This document shows positions 1-9,695 of a stretch of 64,000 bases of DNA, one piece after another. The translations under genes were made by a program, and so were the position numbers. This DNA is from DATJZG01 sp035499295. GTDB lineage: Bacteria > Myxococcota > Myxococcia > Myxococcales > Anaeromyxobacteraceae. Within the stretch, counting starts at the first letter, position 1, and each line of letters starts with the position of its first letter. The notes beneath the pieces were generated by a model. That model was given only the letters and a program-made list of their open reading frames with translations. It was not told the DNA's origin and made no database searches. Where the stretch lies: NCBI GenBank assembly GCA_035499295.1, contig DATJZG010000186.1:78793-142792 (forward strand). Reading direction: 5' to 3'.

Positions 1-1
1 G

Positions 2-496
2 CTCGAGGCCATGCCCCCGTGGCAGGGCGGGGGGGACATGATCCTCTCGGTGACCTTCGAACGCACCCTCTACAACCGCATCCCGTACAAGTTCGAGGCC
101 GGCACTCCACACGCCGCCGGGGCGGTCGGGCTCGGGGCGGCGCTGGAGTGGCTGGGGGAGCTCGACCGGTCCAGCATGGAGGCGCACGAGCGCGACCTCC
201 TTCAGTACGGCACCGAGCAGCTCTCCCGGGTCCCGGGGCTGCGGATCATCGGCACCGCGCCGGAGAAGGTGGCGGTGTTCTCGTTCGTCCTCGAGGGGGT
301 CCACCCCCACGACGTCGGGACGATCCTCGATCGCGAAGGGGTGGCCATCCGCGCCGGGCACCACTGCGCGCAGCCCCTCATGCAGCGGTTTGGGGTCCCG
401 GCGACGGTGCGCGCCTCCCTTGCCCTCTACAACACGCGCGCGGAGATCGACGCCCTGGTGCGGGGTATCTCTCGCGTGCGGGAGATGTTCCGATGA
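2..496 (+). CDS. sufS: Cysteine desulfurase SufS, C-terminal part (5' end outside window)
   Basis: The reading frame is open from base 2, so the gene is cut by the window edge and only about 164 C-terminal residues are visible. SufS is a PLP enzyme that takes sulfur from cysteine as a persulfide for Fe-S cluster assembly. The fragment has the conserved MPPWQGGGDMI stretch and the group II active-site loop RAGHHCAQP, whose Cys (codon 365-367) would carry the persulfide. The stop overlaps the sufU start by 4 bases (ATGA), so the two are translationally coupled and sufU is the likely sulfur acceptor. Confidence 0.95.
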   Translation, partial: LEAMPPWQGGGDMILSVTFERTLYNRIPYKFEAGTPHAAGAVGLGAALEWLGELDRSSMEAHERDLLQYGTEQLSRVPGLRIIGTAPEKVAVFSFVLEGVHPHDVGTILDREGVAIRAGHHCAQPLMQRFGVPATVRASLALYNTRAEIDALVRGISRVREMFR

Positions 497-939
497 GCGA
501 CCTCGAGGACCTCTACCAGGAAGTGATCCTCGACCACGGGCGGAACCCCAGGAACTTCCGCATCATCGAGGGGGCGAGTGCCGACGCCGAGGGGCTCAAC
601 CCGCTGTGCGGAGACCACTACCACGTCTACCTGAAGCTCGACGGGGACCGCATCGCCGACGTCTCCTTCCAGGGTGCCGGCTGCGCCATCTCCAAGGCCT
701 CCGCCTCGCTCATGACGTCGGCGCTGAAGGGCAAGACGGTGGCGGACGCGGAGGAGCTCTTCCGACGGTTCCACAAGATGGTGGTGGAAGGAGACCGGAG
801 CCAGGCAGAGGGGCTCGGGAAGCTGGCGGTGCTGAAGGGGGTCTGCGACTTCCCCACCCGGGTGAAGTGCGCGAGCCTGGTGTGGCACACGCTGCACTCC
901 GCGCTTCACGGCGCCGACAAGCCCGTCTCCACGGAGTGA
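493..939 (+). CDS. sufU: SufU-type Fe-S assembly / sulfur acceptor protein
   Basis: This 148-residue protein is full length for SufU. The zinc/sulfur site is complete: Cys39 and Asp41 (PLCGDH), Cys64 (GAGCAIS) and Cys126 (VKCASL), the ligand set of Bacillus-type SufU. The segment between the second and third Cys is longer than in IscU, which is the SufU hallmark. SufU accepts persulfide sulfur from SufS and passes it to the scaffold. The ATG overlaps the sufS stop, and sufT starts 4 bases after its stop. SufB/C/D are not visible and probably lie upstream of the window. Confidence 0.95.
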   Translation: MSDLEDLYQEVILDHGRNPRNFRIIEGASADAEGLNPLCGDHYHVYLKLDGDRIADVSFQGAGCAISKASASLMTSALKGKTVADAEELFRRFHKMVVEGDRSQAEGLGKLAVLKGVCDFPTRVKCASLVWHTLHSALHGADKPVSTE

Positions 940-943
940 GAGC

Positions 944-1519
944 ATGGAGCGGCGGGAACCCATTGCCCTGAGGCGCGCCGTCGAGGTGACGCTCGTCCCC
1001 TCGGGAGAGAGGCACGTCCTCGCCGAGGGCGCGTGGGTGGTGATCCAGCAGATCCTGGGCGGGCACTTCACCGTCATGACCGACCGGGGGGGGCTGGCCC
1101 GGATCGCCGACGCCGACGCCGACGCGCTCGGCGAGGCCTTCGCCGAGCAGGCCCGCCAGGCCGCGGAGAGCGAGAGGTCCAAGGCGGACGCGGCCCAGGG
1201 CCAGCCGTTCGACGAGCAGCTCGTGTGGAGCGCGCTGAAGAAGGTGTTCGACCCCGAGATCCCGGCGAGCATCGTCGACCTGGGGCTCGTCTACGAGTGC
1301 AGCGCCGCGCCGCTCCCCGACGGAGGGCGCAAGGTCACCATCCGCATGACGCTCACCGCCCCCGGCTGCGGGGTCGCCCCCCTCATTCTCGACGACGTGC
1401 GGGAGCGGGTGGCGAAGGTCCCGGGAGTGTCCCAGGTCGACGTCGACCTGGTGTTCGAGCCGCCCTGGACGCCGGCCCGGATGAGCGACGCCGCCAAGCT
1501 GCAACTCGGGATGTGGTGA
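944..1519 (+). CDS. sufT: Putative Fe-S cluster assembly protein SufT (MIP18/DUF59 family)
   Basis: 191 residues. An N-terminal segment unique to SufT (about 1-65) is followed by a short charged linker and a MIP18/DUF59 domain (about 85-185) with the FDPEIPASIVDLGLVY and TAPGCGVAP signatures, including the conserved reactive-type Cys. SufT family members help mature Fe-S proteins when demand is high. Its place as third gene of the suf operon, 4 bases after sufU, agrees with this. It ends 13 bases before the end of a convergent histidine kinase gene. Confidence 0.92.
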   Translation: MERREPIALRRAVEVTLVPSGERHVLAEGAWVVIQQILGGHFTVMTDRGGLARIADADADALGEAFAEQARQAAESERSKADAAQGQPFDEQLVWSALKKVFDPEIPASIVDLGLVYECSAAPLPDGGRKVTIRMTLTAPGCGVAPLILDDVRERVAKVPGVSQVDVDLVFEPPWTPARMSDAAKLQLGMW

Positions 1520-1532
1520 GCGGGGCCATCGT

Positions 1533-3914
1533 CTACAGCGCGACGGTCCTCGGTTCCCGCATCCGTTCGCGCAGGAGGTCGCGCAGGGTCTCGAGCTCGA
1601 AGGGCTTCTGCAGGTGCGCGCGCCCGGAGTGCTCGAGGAAGTCCTGGGCTGCAGGCGTGAACGGCCCGCCGGTGATGAGCACCACCGAGCGCTCCGCCCC
1701 CGGGCAGGTCCGCTCGAGCTCGCGGAGGAACTCGACCCCGTTCATCCCGGGCATCATCACGTCCACCAGGACGAGGTCGAAGCGCTCTCCCGCCAGCAGG
1801 CGCGAGAGGGCCTGACGCGGCTCGGTGGTGGCGACGACCTCGTGCTCGCGCCCCAGCATGCGCGCCACGCTCCTGCCGATGAGCGGCTCGTCGTCCACCA
1901 CCAGGACCCGCCCGCGCGGCAGCCCCGGGTGCACCGCGTGCAGCCCGCTCGGTCCCTTCGCCTCGGCGCCACCCGCCGGCGGCAGGCGAAGCCGGAAGGT
2001 GGTCCCGCGCTGCTCCGCGCCGTCGACCTCGATGGTGCCCCCGAGGCTCGTGACGATGCCGTGGCAGATGGAGAGCCCGAGCCCGGTGCCGGTGCCCATC
2101 GGCTTGGTGGTGAAGAACGGCTCGAAGATCCTCGCCCGAATGGCCGCGGGAATGCCGGTCCCGGTGTCCGAGACCTCCGCCAGCGCCCAGCCCTCGACGT
2201 CGGTCCGGGTCGAGACCCGAACGGTGTGCAGGGCCGGGTTGCCCTCGGGGATGGACTGGGCGGCGTTGACGAAGAGGTTCACGAACACCTGGCCGAGCTG
2301 CCCCTCGGAGGCGAGCGTCGGGGGGACGGGGTCGAGTCGCGTGACCAGCCGGGCGCGGTGGCGGATCTCGGTCTGGGCGAGGTTGAGGGCGGAACGGATC
2401 TCGGCGTGGATGTCCACCTGGACGCGGCGCTCGTCCGGGGCTCGGGAGACGAACTTGAGGTCGCGCACGATGTTTCGCACCCGCTTGGCGCCGTCGATGG
2501 CCTCGCGGACGGCCGCCTCCGCCTCCTCCACCCCCTCGTGCTGGCCCCGCAGCTTGGCGAGAGCGTCGCCGACGAAGGTCAGGTTGGACGCCACGTAGGT
2601 GAGGGGGTTGTTGATCTCGTGCGCCACCCCGGCGGCGAGCGTGCCCACGCTCGCGAGCCGCTGGGTGGACTCGGCGCGCTTGCGGTCCGAGACGTCGCGC
2701 GCCGACCACACCCCGTACTCCTGTCCGTCGAAGGACAGGTAGTTGAGGCTCACCTCCGCCATCAGGCGCCGGCCGCCCGGCGCGGCGATGGCGGTCTCGA
2801 AGAGGGCCGTGCCCCCCTTCTGCGCTTCCGCCCAGCGGGTGCTCCAGCTCTCGGGCGGGAGCTCGGGGTCGAGGTCCCAGATGGCGCGGCCCAGGAGCTC
2901 GGAGCCCGAGCAGCCGAACATCCTCCCCGCCCCGTCGTTGGCGAAGGTGATGGAGCCGCGCGGGTCGATCACCAGGAACCCGTCCGAGCCGTGGTCGAGG
3001 GCGTAGCGGGCGAGGCGGAGAGCCCGCTCGGCGCGCCGCTGCTCGGAGAGCGCGGCGGCGAGGATGAGGGTGGTTCCGACCGAGACGCCGATGAGCAGCT
3101 GCACCGAGGCCTGCAGCGCCTGGGGACCGGCCCGCAACGCCCACAGCAGGGCGGTCGTCGAGGCCATCAGGAACCCGGCGGCGGTGACGCCGCGGGAGCC
3201 GAAGCGCAGCGCCGCCCACACGAACACCGGCACCATCAGGAACTCGTGGAGTAGCTGGCCCTGGCCGCTGCGGTCGAACACGACCGAGGTCATCCCCACC
3301 GCGGCGACGAGGAGGGCGGCGAACTCGAGGGGGGCCCGGCGGATGGCGTTTCGGCCGGAGCCGTGGGGGCCGACCCAGGCGAGGACGAGGGGGGTGACCA
3401 CCAGGATGCCGAGCGCGTCGCCGGCCCACCACTGGGCGAAAGGGAGGAGGGGCGAGCGCCCGTCGCGGTACATGATCGACAGGGCGTCGAGCGCCGCCCC
3501 CAGGATAGGGGCCGCGCCGGCACTCAGGATCATGACGGCGAGTACGTCGCGCAGGCGGGACATGCTGGGCCTGCCTCCCACCGTTCGCTCGGCCAGCCAC
3601 GCTGCCAGGCACGCCTCCAGCGGATCGGACAAGACCGTGGCGACGGTGAGCAGCGGCGAGCGCCCCACGTGGACGCAGACCGCCAGGTCGATCGCCGCCG
3701 CCAGCGCGACGAGGGCCGGCCATCTCCGGCGCTCGCTCACGAGGAGCGCCGCCACGAACAAGCCCTCGGCGGGCCAGAAGGTGGAGAACTGGCTCTGCGG
3801 GTCGCTCAGCCACTCGCCGGCCTCCGCGAGCAGGAGGTAACAGGCCCCGAAGGCGAGGAACGGGGGCCAGCGCTCGCGCCGGCAGGCGCTCCACCATCTG
3901 AGGAGGCCCCCCAT
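1533..3914 (-). CDS. MASE1-PAS hybrid sensor histidine kinase with C-terminal receiver
   Basis: 793 residues. The N-terminal 290 or so are hydrophobic helices of the MASE1 sensor type (FSTFWPAEGLF motif). A PAS domain follows (about 300-410), then HisKA with the phospho-acceptor in GVAHEINNPL, HATPase with FVNLFVNAAQS (N box), SDTGTGIP (G1) and GTGTGLGLS (G2), and a C-terminal receiver (about 672-790) with VVDDEP, phospho-acceptor Asp in LVDVMMPGMNG and the KPF lysine. It is therefore a membrane-bound hybrid kinase; no partner regulator is adjacent and the signal is unknown. It is divergent from the acyltransferase gene across an 86-base gap with an inverted repeat. Confidence 0.93.
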   Translation of the reverse strand: MGGLLRWWSACRRERWPPFLAFGACYLLLAEAGEWLSDPQSQFSTFWPAEGLFVAALLVSERRRWPALVALAAAIDLAVCVHVGRSPLLTVATVLSDPLEACLAAWLAERTVGGRPSMSRLRDVLAVMILSAGAAPILGAALDALSIMYRDGRSPLLPFAQWWAGDALGILVVTPLVLAWVGPHGSGRNAIRRAPLEFAALLVAAVGMTSVVFDRSGQGQLLHEFLMVPVFVWAALRFGSRGVTAAGFLMASTTALLWALRAGPQALQASVQLLIGVSVGTTLILAAALSEQRRAERALRLARYALDHGSDGFLVIDPRGSITFANDGAGRMFGCSGSELLGRAIWDLDPELPPESWSTRWAEAQKGGTALFETAIAAPGGRRLMAEVSLNYLSFDGQEYGVWSARDVSDRKRAESTQRLASVGTLAAGVAHEINNPLTYVASNLTFVGDALAKLRGQHEGVEEAEAAVREAIDGAKRVRNIVRDLKFVSRAPDERRVQVDIHAEIRSALNLAQTEIRHRARLVTRLDPVPPTLASEGQLGQVFVNLFVNAAQSIPEGNPALHTVRVSTRTDVEGWALAEVSDTGTGIPAAIRARIFEPFFTTKPMGTGTGLGLSICHGIVTSLGGTIEVDGAEQRGTTFRLRLPPAGGAEAKGPSGLHAVHPGLPRGRVLVVDDEPLIGRSVARMLGREHEVVATTEPRQALSRLLAGERFDLVLVDVMMPGMNGVEFLRELERTCPGAERSVVLITGGPFTPAAQDFLEHSGRAHLQKPFELETLRDLLRERMREPRTVAL

Positions 3915-3926
3915 CTACTCGGAGTA

Positions 3927-3948
3927 TCTCGCCGCCGGGACGGCGAGA
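3927..3948. promoter_or_regulatory. 8-bp inverted repeat in the kinase/acyltransferase divergent gap
   Basis: TCTCGCCG and CGGCGAGA are perfect inverted copies with a 6-base spacer. The repeat begins 13 bases upstream of the histidine kinase ATG and lies 53 bases before the acyltransferase ATG. It could be an operator or an mRNA hairpin close to the kinase start codon. The function is inferred only. Confidence 0.35.
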
Positions 3949-4000
3949 GAATGTGCGACTGGGCCCACCTCCCCCGCCCTGGTAGGATGCGCCGCTCGCC

Positions 4001-5203
4001 ATGACCCCGGAGCGCCTTCGCGTCCCTTCCTCGGGGGACAAGCACCTGCCCACCCTGGACGGGCTCCGGGGCGTGGCGGTGCTGCTCGTACTCGCCTTCC
4101 ACTTCGCTCACCTGGACGGGCAGGGCGGCCGGGTGGAGCGAGTCCTTCTCGGCGTCACCGGAGCGGGCTGGTCGGGCGTCGACCTGTTCTTCGTCCTCTC
4201 CGGCTTCCTCATCACCGGCATCCTGCTCGATGCGAAGGGCGCCCCCGGCTACTTCCGCTCCTTCTACCTGCGCCGGGCGCTGCGCATCTTCCCGCTTTAC
4301 TACGCGTACCTGGCGGTCCTCTTCGTCGCCTTGCCGTGGGTCGTGCCGGCGTCCGTCCTCGATGTGAAGCCGGGCACGCAGGGCTGGCTCTGGAGCTATG
4401 CCGGAAACGTGCTCTACGCCCGAGAGCGAGGCTTCGCGGTGAGCCCGTACGCCGCCCATTTCTGGTCGCTCGCGGTGGAGGAGCAGTTCTACCTCGCCTG
4501 GCCCTTCCTGGTATGGGTCCTCTCGCCGCGGAGGCTCGCGGTGATGTCACTTGCCCTCGTCGCCCTCGCCTTCGGGGTGCGCTTCGGGATCCACCACACC
4601 AGCTGGAACGCCACCGCCGCCTATGTCCTCACCCCCTGCCGCGCGGACGCGCTCGCCGCCGGTGCCCTGGTCGCCTTGGCGGTGCGAGAACCCGGTGGCC
4701 TGGTGCGCCTCCGCGCCCTGGCCCCCTGGGTGCTCGCCGGCGCCGCCCTGGCGATCGCGGCGATCTGGTTCGCTCGGGGGGCCTTCTTCGGAGGGGATCC
4801 GGTGGTGCAGGTCTGGGGCTTCAGCGCGCTCGCGCTCGGGTACGGCGCCGTCCTCGTCCTCGTCCTCTCGGCTTCCGCCGGCTCGCTCCTCGGCCGGTCC
4901 CTCGCCTCGCGCCCCCTCCGCGCCGCCGGGCGCTACAGCTACGGCCTCTACGTCCTCCACTACCCGGTCTTCCTCGCCCTCGAGGCGGTGGGCCTCGGGG
5001 CCCCGACCTTCGCGCGGTGGTCCGGCTCCCGACTCGGCGGCATCCTGGCCTTTGCCGGGCTCGCCGCGGCCCTCTCCCTGGCGGCGGCCCTCCTCTCCTG
5101 GACGCTCGTCGAGGCGCGCTTCCTCAAGCTGAAGGGCCTCGTCCCCTACCCCCTCGCGGGCGCCTCGGGGCGCGACCCGCTCGCCCCCCCGGCGACGACG
5201 TAG
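4001..5203 (+). CDS. Membrane acyltransferase, acyltransferase-3 (OafA/YrhL) family
   Basis: 400 residues with about ten predicted membrane helices. The family signature is clear: LDGLRGVAVLLVLAFHF near the N-terminus with the catalytic-type His, followed by GWSGVDLFFVLSGFLI and FWSLAVEEQFYLAWPF. Such enzymes move acetyl or other acyl groups onto sugars of O-antigen, exopolysaccharide or other envelope glycans. It lacks the periplasmic SGNH domain found in some members. No glycan biosynthesis genes adjoin it, so the acceptor cannot be named. Confidence 0.9.
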   Translation: MTPERLRVPSSGDKHLPTLDGLRGVAVLLVLAFHFAHLDGQGGRVERVLLGVTGAGWSGVDLFFVLSGFLITGILLDAKGAPGYFRSFYLRRALRIFPLYYAYLAVLFVALPWVVPASVLDVKPGTQGWLWSYAGNVLYARERGFAVSPYAAHFWSLAVEEQFYLAWPFLVWVLSPRRLAVMSLALVALAFGVRFGIHHTSWNATAAYVLTPCRADALAAGALVALAVREPGGLVRLRALAPWVLAGAALAIAAIWFARGAFFGGDPVVQVWGFSALALGYGAVLVLVLSASAGSLLGRSLASRPLRAAGRYSYGLYVLHYPVFLALEAVGLGAPTFARWSGSRLGGILAFAGLAAALSLAAALLSWTLVEARFLKLKGLVPYPLAGASGRDPLAPPATT

Positions 5204-5289
5204 CCGGCGCGGCTCGCCGGTCGGCGAGGGACGGGACCGTCGACCTTGCGTCGGTCGGCCCGCCATTGACCGCCCTGGGCGGCGCGTGC

Positions 5290-5307
5290 TATCCGTTCAT
5301 CCGGATA
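5290..5307. promoter_or_regulatory. Palindrome overlapping the start of the ArsR-type regulator gene
   Basis: TATCCG and CGGATA form a perfect 6-bp inverted repeat with a 6-base spacer, and the last base is the A of the regulator's ATG. A shorter perfect palindrome, ATCCGGAT, lies within it. ArsR-type dimers bind such sites, so autorepression is a reasonable inference. Occlusion of this site would block initiation of both the regulator and ahcY if they are cotranscribed. Confidence 0.45.
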
Positions 5308-6260
5308 TGAGGATTGAAGCGCCCACACGCCCGGATGCGCTCCTCGGCTGGATGGAGGGCCTCGCCGACCCGACGCGGCTCCGGCTTCTCCACCTCCTCG
5401 AGGCGAACGAGCTCGGCGTGGCGGAGCTGTGCCAGGTCCTTCGGCTTCCGCAGTCGACGGTCAGCCGCCACCTCAAGGTACTCGTCGACCAGGGCTTCGT
5501 CGCTGCCGAGCGGCAAGGCGCGAACCGGCGCTACCGGAGGGCCGAAGGGGTGGACCCGACGGCGCGCCGCCTGTGGCGGCTCGCCCGCGCCGAAAGCGGG
5601 CGGTGGGCGACGCTCGAGCACGACCGGCTCCGGCTCGAGCGCCGGCTGCGCGAGCGCCGGTCGGGGGCCGAGAGGTTCTTCGCCGGGGCCGCCGGGGAAT
5701 GGGACCGGCTCCGTGCCGAGTGGTACGGCACCGGCTTCGGCGCGGCCGCGCTCTGCGGCCTCCTCGACCCCGACGGCGTGGTCGCCGACCTGGGCTGCGG
5801 GACCGGGGCTCTCGCGGCGACGGTTGCCCCCTTCGTCCGGAAGGTGGTGGGCGTCGACCAGTCGGCCGACATGCTGGAAGCGGCCCGTCGCCGGACGGCG
5901 GGCATGGCGAACGTCGAATTGCGCCAGGGGGAGCTCGAGTCCCTCCCGGTCGAGGACGGGAGCTGCGACGCCGCCCTCCTCGTCCTCGCCCTGGGATGGG
6001 TCGAGACCCCCGCCGACGTGCTCGCCGAGGCGGCGAGGGTCCTGCGGCCCGGCGGCCGCCTCTCGCTCGTCGACGCCGTCTTGCACGCCGACGAGGCCTT
6101 TCGTCGCCGCGCCGGGCAGGTCTGGCCCGGCTTCCTGCCCGCGGGCGTCGAGGCCCTCCTGGCCAGCGCCGGCTTCGAAGACCCCCGCTGCGTCCCGCTG
6201 CCCCCCGAGCCCGCCGCCCGCGGGCCGGCGCTCCTCATCGCGCGGGCGAGGCGCCCCTGA
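5307..6260 (+). CDS. ArsR-family regulator fused to SAM-dependent methyltransferase (SahR-like)
   Basis: 317 residues from the ATG. Residues about 1-95 form an ArsR winged helix (LADPTRLRLLHLLE; recognition region PQSTVSRHLKVL). Residues about 140-310 form a class I methyltransferase fold with the SAM-binding ADLGCGTG motif and a PGGRL strand. This fusion directly upstream of S-adenosylhomocysteine hydrolase matches the SahR group, ArsR-type regulators of SAM recycling reported in Proteobacteria; the methyltransferase-like domain is then probably the SAH/SAM sensor. A GTG at 5286 in the same frame is possible but would put the palindrome inside the coding region. No good ribosome site precedes either start. 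Confidence 0.85.
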   Translation: MRIEAPTRPDALLGWMEGLADPTRLRLLHLLEANELGVAELCQVLRLPQSTVSRHLKVLVDQGFVAAERQGANRRYRRAEGVDPTARRLWRLARAESGRWATLEHDRLRLERRLRERRSGAERFFAGAAGEWDRLRAEWYGTGFGAAALCGLLDPDGVVADLGCGTGALAATVAPFVRKVVGVDQSADMLEAARRRTAGMANVELRQGELESLPVEDGSCDAALLVLALGWVETPADVLAEAARVLRPGGRLSLVDAVLHADEAFRRRAGQVWPGFLPAGVEALLASAGFEDPRCVPLPPEPAARGPALLIARARRP

Positions 6261-6300
6261 CCGAGATACGAAGAGAGCATTCACCGAGACCCGAAGAGAG
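6260..6300 (+). repeat. Two 18-base direct repeats in the ahcY leader
   Basis: Copies at 6260-6277 and 6283-6300 differ at two positions and are 23 bases apart, about two helical turns. The second copy supplies the purine-rich ribosome-binding region of ahcY (GAAGAGAGGA), and the first begins at the last base of the upstream stop codon. It may be a simple tandem duplication of the ribosome site or a pair of protein-binding sites. Confidence 0.5.
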
Positions 6301-6310
6301 GACGTTCCCC

Positions 6311-7786
<1,476 letters not shown>

Positions 7787-7804
7787 TCTGCCCGGGACGA
7801 CCCG

Positions 7805-8710
7805 CTAGGCGGCGCGGCGCGCGCGATCCGGGCGCACCGTCAGGCGCAGTCGCTCCTGCTCGCGCACTACCGCGAGCTCGACGTCCGGCCGCTCGGAGAG
7901 CACCAGGACGCGCTGGAGATCGTCGAGGGCGTCCACCGGGGTGGCGTTCGCCTCCACCAGGAGGTCGCCCGCCCGGAGAGAGGCCCTCTCCGCCGGCGTT
8001 CCCGGCTCCACTTCCAGCACGCGTACCGCGCGCAGGTGGCCGACCTCCGCCGCCAGCGCGGGCGCGAGCTCTTCCCCGCGCACCGCCAGCCCGAGATAGG
8101 GGCGGCGGACCTCGCCCTGCCGGAGGAGCACCGCCGCCACCCAGGAAGCGGTATGGGCCGGGACCGCGAAGGCCAGGCCGCTCGCTCGGGGGATCATGGC
8201 GGCGGTGATGCCCACCACCTCGCCGCTGGCGTCGAGGAGCGGGCCTCCGGAGTTCCCCGGGTTGACGGCGGCGTCGGTCTGGATGAGGCCGTCGAGGAAG
8301 GCGTGGCCCGGCCCGGGAAGGCTCCGGTACAGGGCGCTCACCACCCCGACCGAAACCGAGCGCTCGAAGCCGAGCGGGTTCCCGATGGCCACCACCAGCT
8401 CGCCCACCCGCAAGCGCCGCCTTTCGGCGAGCGGGAGCGCCGAGAGGTCGACCGCGTCGGCCCGGGCCACCGCGAGATCGGTGCGTTCGTCCTTCCCCAC
8501 CAGCTCGGCGCGCACCGCCATCCCGCCCGGCAGCCGAATTCGCAGGGGGCCCTCGCCGGCGGCCACGTGGGCGTTCGTGAGCACGCAGCCGTCGGACGCG
8601 AGAACCACGCCCGACCCCTGGCCGCGTCGGCGCTCCACCCCCACCACCCCCGTCGCCGAGCGCGCCACCAGGTCGGCCACCTCGTCCGAGATCTGACGGA
8701 GGAGCGTCAC
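7805..8710 (-). CDS. Trypsin-like serine protease with PDZ domain, HtrA/DegP family (second of pair)
   Basis: 301 residues from a GTG whose bases overlap the stop of the upstream paralog (GTGA), so the two are translationally coupled. The triad is complete: His in TNAHVAAG, Asp in RTDLAVAR and Ser in NPGNSGGPLL. A single PDZ domain (about 205-290) follows, with YLGLAVRG and PAERASLRAGDLL. There is no N-terminal signal peptide or membrane helix: the protein starts with an amphipathic segment that leads directly into the protease fold. It may therefore act in the cytoplasm, unlike most HtrA proteins. The frame is open far upstream but that part is antisense-type sequence within the other gene. 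Confidence 0.88.
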   Translation of the reverse strand: MTLLRQISDEVADLVARSATGVVGVERRRGQGSGVVLASDGCVLTNAHVAAGEGPLRIRLPGGMAVRAELVGKDERTDLAVARADAVDLSALPLAERRRLRVGELVVAIGNPLGFERSVSVGVVSALYRSLPGPGHAFLDGLIQTDAAVNPGNSGGPLLDASGEVVGITAAMIPRASGLAFAVPAHTASWVAAVLLRQGEVRRPYLGLAVRGEELAPALAAEVGHLRAVRVLEVEPGTPAERASLRAGDLLVEANATPVDALDDLQRVLVLSERPDVELAVVREQERLRLTVRPDRARRAA

Positions 8711-9609
8711 CGCGCGACTCCCCGGGCTCCCACCTCGACGGCGAGCCCGCGGATCTCGCCCGCCCGCAAGAGGTTCACGAGCACCGACCTCCCGATCCGC
8801 TCCTCGTCGAGCAGGGGGACGAGATCGCCCATCGAGGAGAGCGCCTGACCGTCGAGGGACAGAAGGGCGTCGCCGAGGAGAATGCCGGCCCGCTCTGCCG
8901 GGCTGCCCGGCTCGACCCCCGAGACGAGGAGCGCCCCGCCCTGTCCGGAGAGCCGCTCGAGAGGCTGGGGAAGCCGCACCGGGAAGGTGGCCACCCCCAG
9001 GAACCCGCGCCTCACCGCGCCCTGGCCGAGGAGCTGGGCCACCACCCGCTCCAGGGTTGGGCGCGGCACGATGAGCGGAGTCCCCCGCAGCAACCCGGCC
9101 GAGAGCATCCCCGCCGCCCGCCCGGCCAGGTCGATCGCCAGGCCGCCGGAGAGGCCGGGGTGGAGCGCCAAGTCGGCCTCGAGGTAGCGGTCGAGCTTCC
9201 CCCCGGCGGGAGCACGCCAGGAGTCCGCCACTCGCGAGAGGGTGCCGAGCGAGGCCCGCGGCGAGCGGCCCGGGCGCGTGACGCCCATGAGCAGCTGCCC
9301 GGTGCGAAGGGCCTTGCCGTCGCCCCACTCGGGCGCGGCTCCGCCGGCGGTGTCCACCCGCAGGGCGGCCAGGTCCGTCGCCGGGTCGCGGCCGGCCACC
9401 TCCGCCGACGCGGTGCGGCCGTCGGGCAGGCCGATCGCCACCTCGTCGCGCTCCAAGTTGTGGTGGGCGGTGACGACGACGCCGGTGGACCAGATGACGC
9501 CGCTCGCCGGCGCCCGCCTCCCGTCCACTCGCACCACCGACCGCTCCGCGCCGGCCACGAGGTCGGCGAGCTTCTCCGAGAGCACCCATCCTTCGTTCGT
9601 CTGGTTCAT
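8707..9609 (-). CDS. Trypsin-like serine protease homolog with PDZ domain (first of pair)
   Basis: 300 residues, a paralog of the next gene with the same layout. His (TAHHNLE) and Asp (ATDLAAL) are present. The serine motif is HPGLSGGLAI instead of GNSGG: Ser and the following glycines remain, but the oxyanion-hole Asn is Leu. The PDZ domain has PAERAGILLGDALLSLDG. No signal peptide is visible. Activity may be reduced compared with its partner, so it could act as the regulatory member of a mixed oligomer; this is inference. The gene lies 86 bases downstream of a NarL-type regulator on the same strand. Confidence 0.85.
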   Translation of the reverse strand: MNQTNEGWVLSEKLADLVAGAERSVVRVDGRRAPASGVIWSTGVVVTAHHNLERDEVAIGLPDGRTASAEVAGRDPATDLAALRVDTAGGAAPEWGDGKALRTGQLLMGVTRPGRSPRASLGTLSRVADSWRAPAGGKLDRYLEADLALHPGLSGGLAIDLAGRAAGMLSAGLLRGTPLIVPRPTLERVVAQLLGQGAVRRGFLGVATFPVRLPQPLERLSGQGGALLVSGVEPGSPAERAGILLGDALLSLDGQALSSMGDLVPLLDEERIGRSVLVNLLRAGEIRGLAVEVGARGVAR

Positions 9610-9695
9610 GGGCGGGAGGGTAACGAGGGGGGGAGGGCTCCCGCATCGTCCCGGCGGACGGGTCGGCGCTGGACCAAGGGACAGGGTGGAGGCCC

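Noticed and set aside
1291..4053. Long minus-strand frame (920 codons) in the histidine kinase region
   Set aside because: It is a frame-shifted shadow of the kinase gene; the kinase motifs are in the other frame.
5286..5306. GTG start for the SahR-like regulator
   Set aside because: No ribosome site and it would bury the palindrome in the coding sequence; the ATG at 5307 fits the ArsR N-terminus. Not fully excluded.
8707..9609. First HtrA-like paralog as an inactive pseudoenzyme
   Set aside because: His, Asp and Ser are all present; only the residue before the Ser region differs, so loss of activity cannot be claimed.
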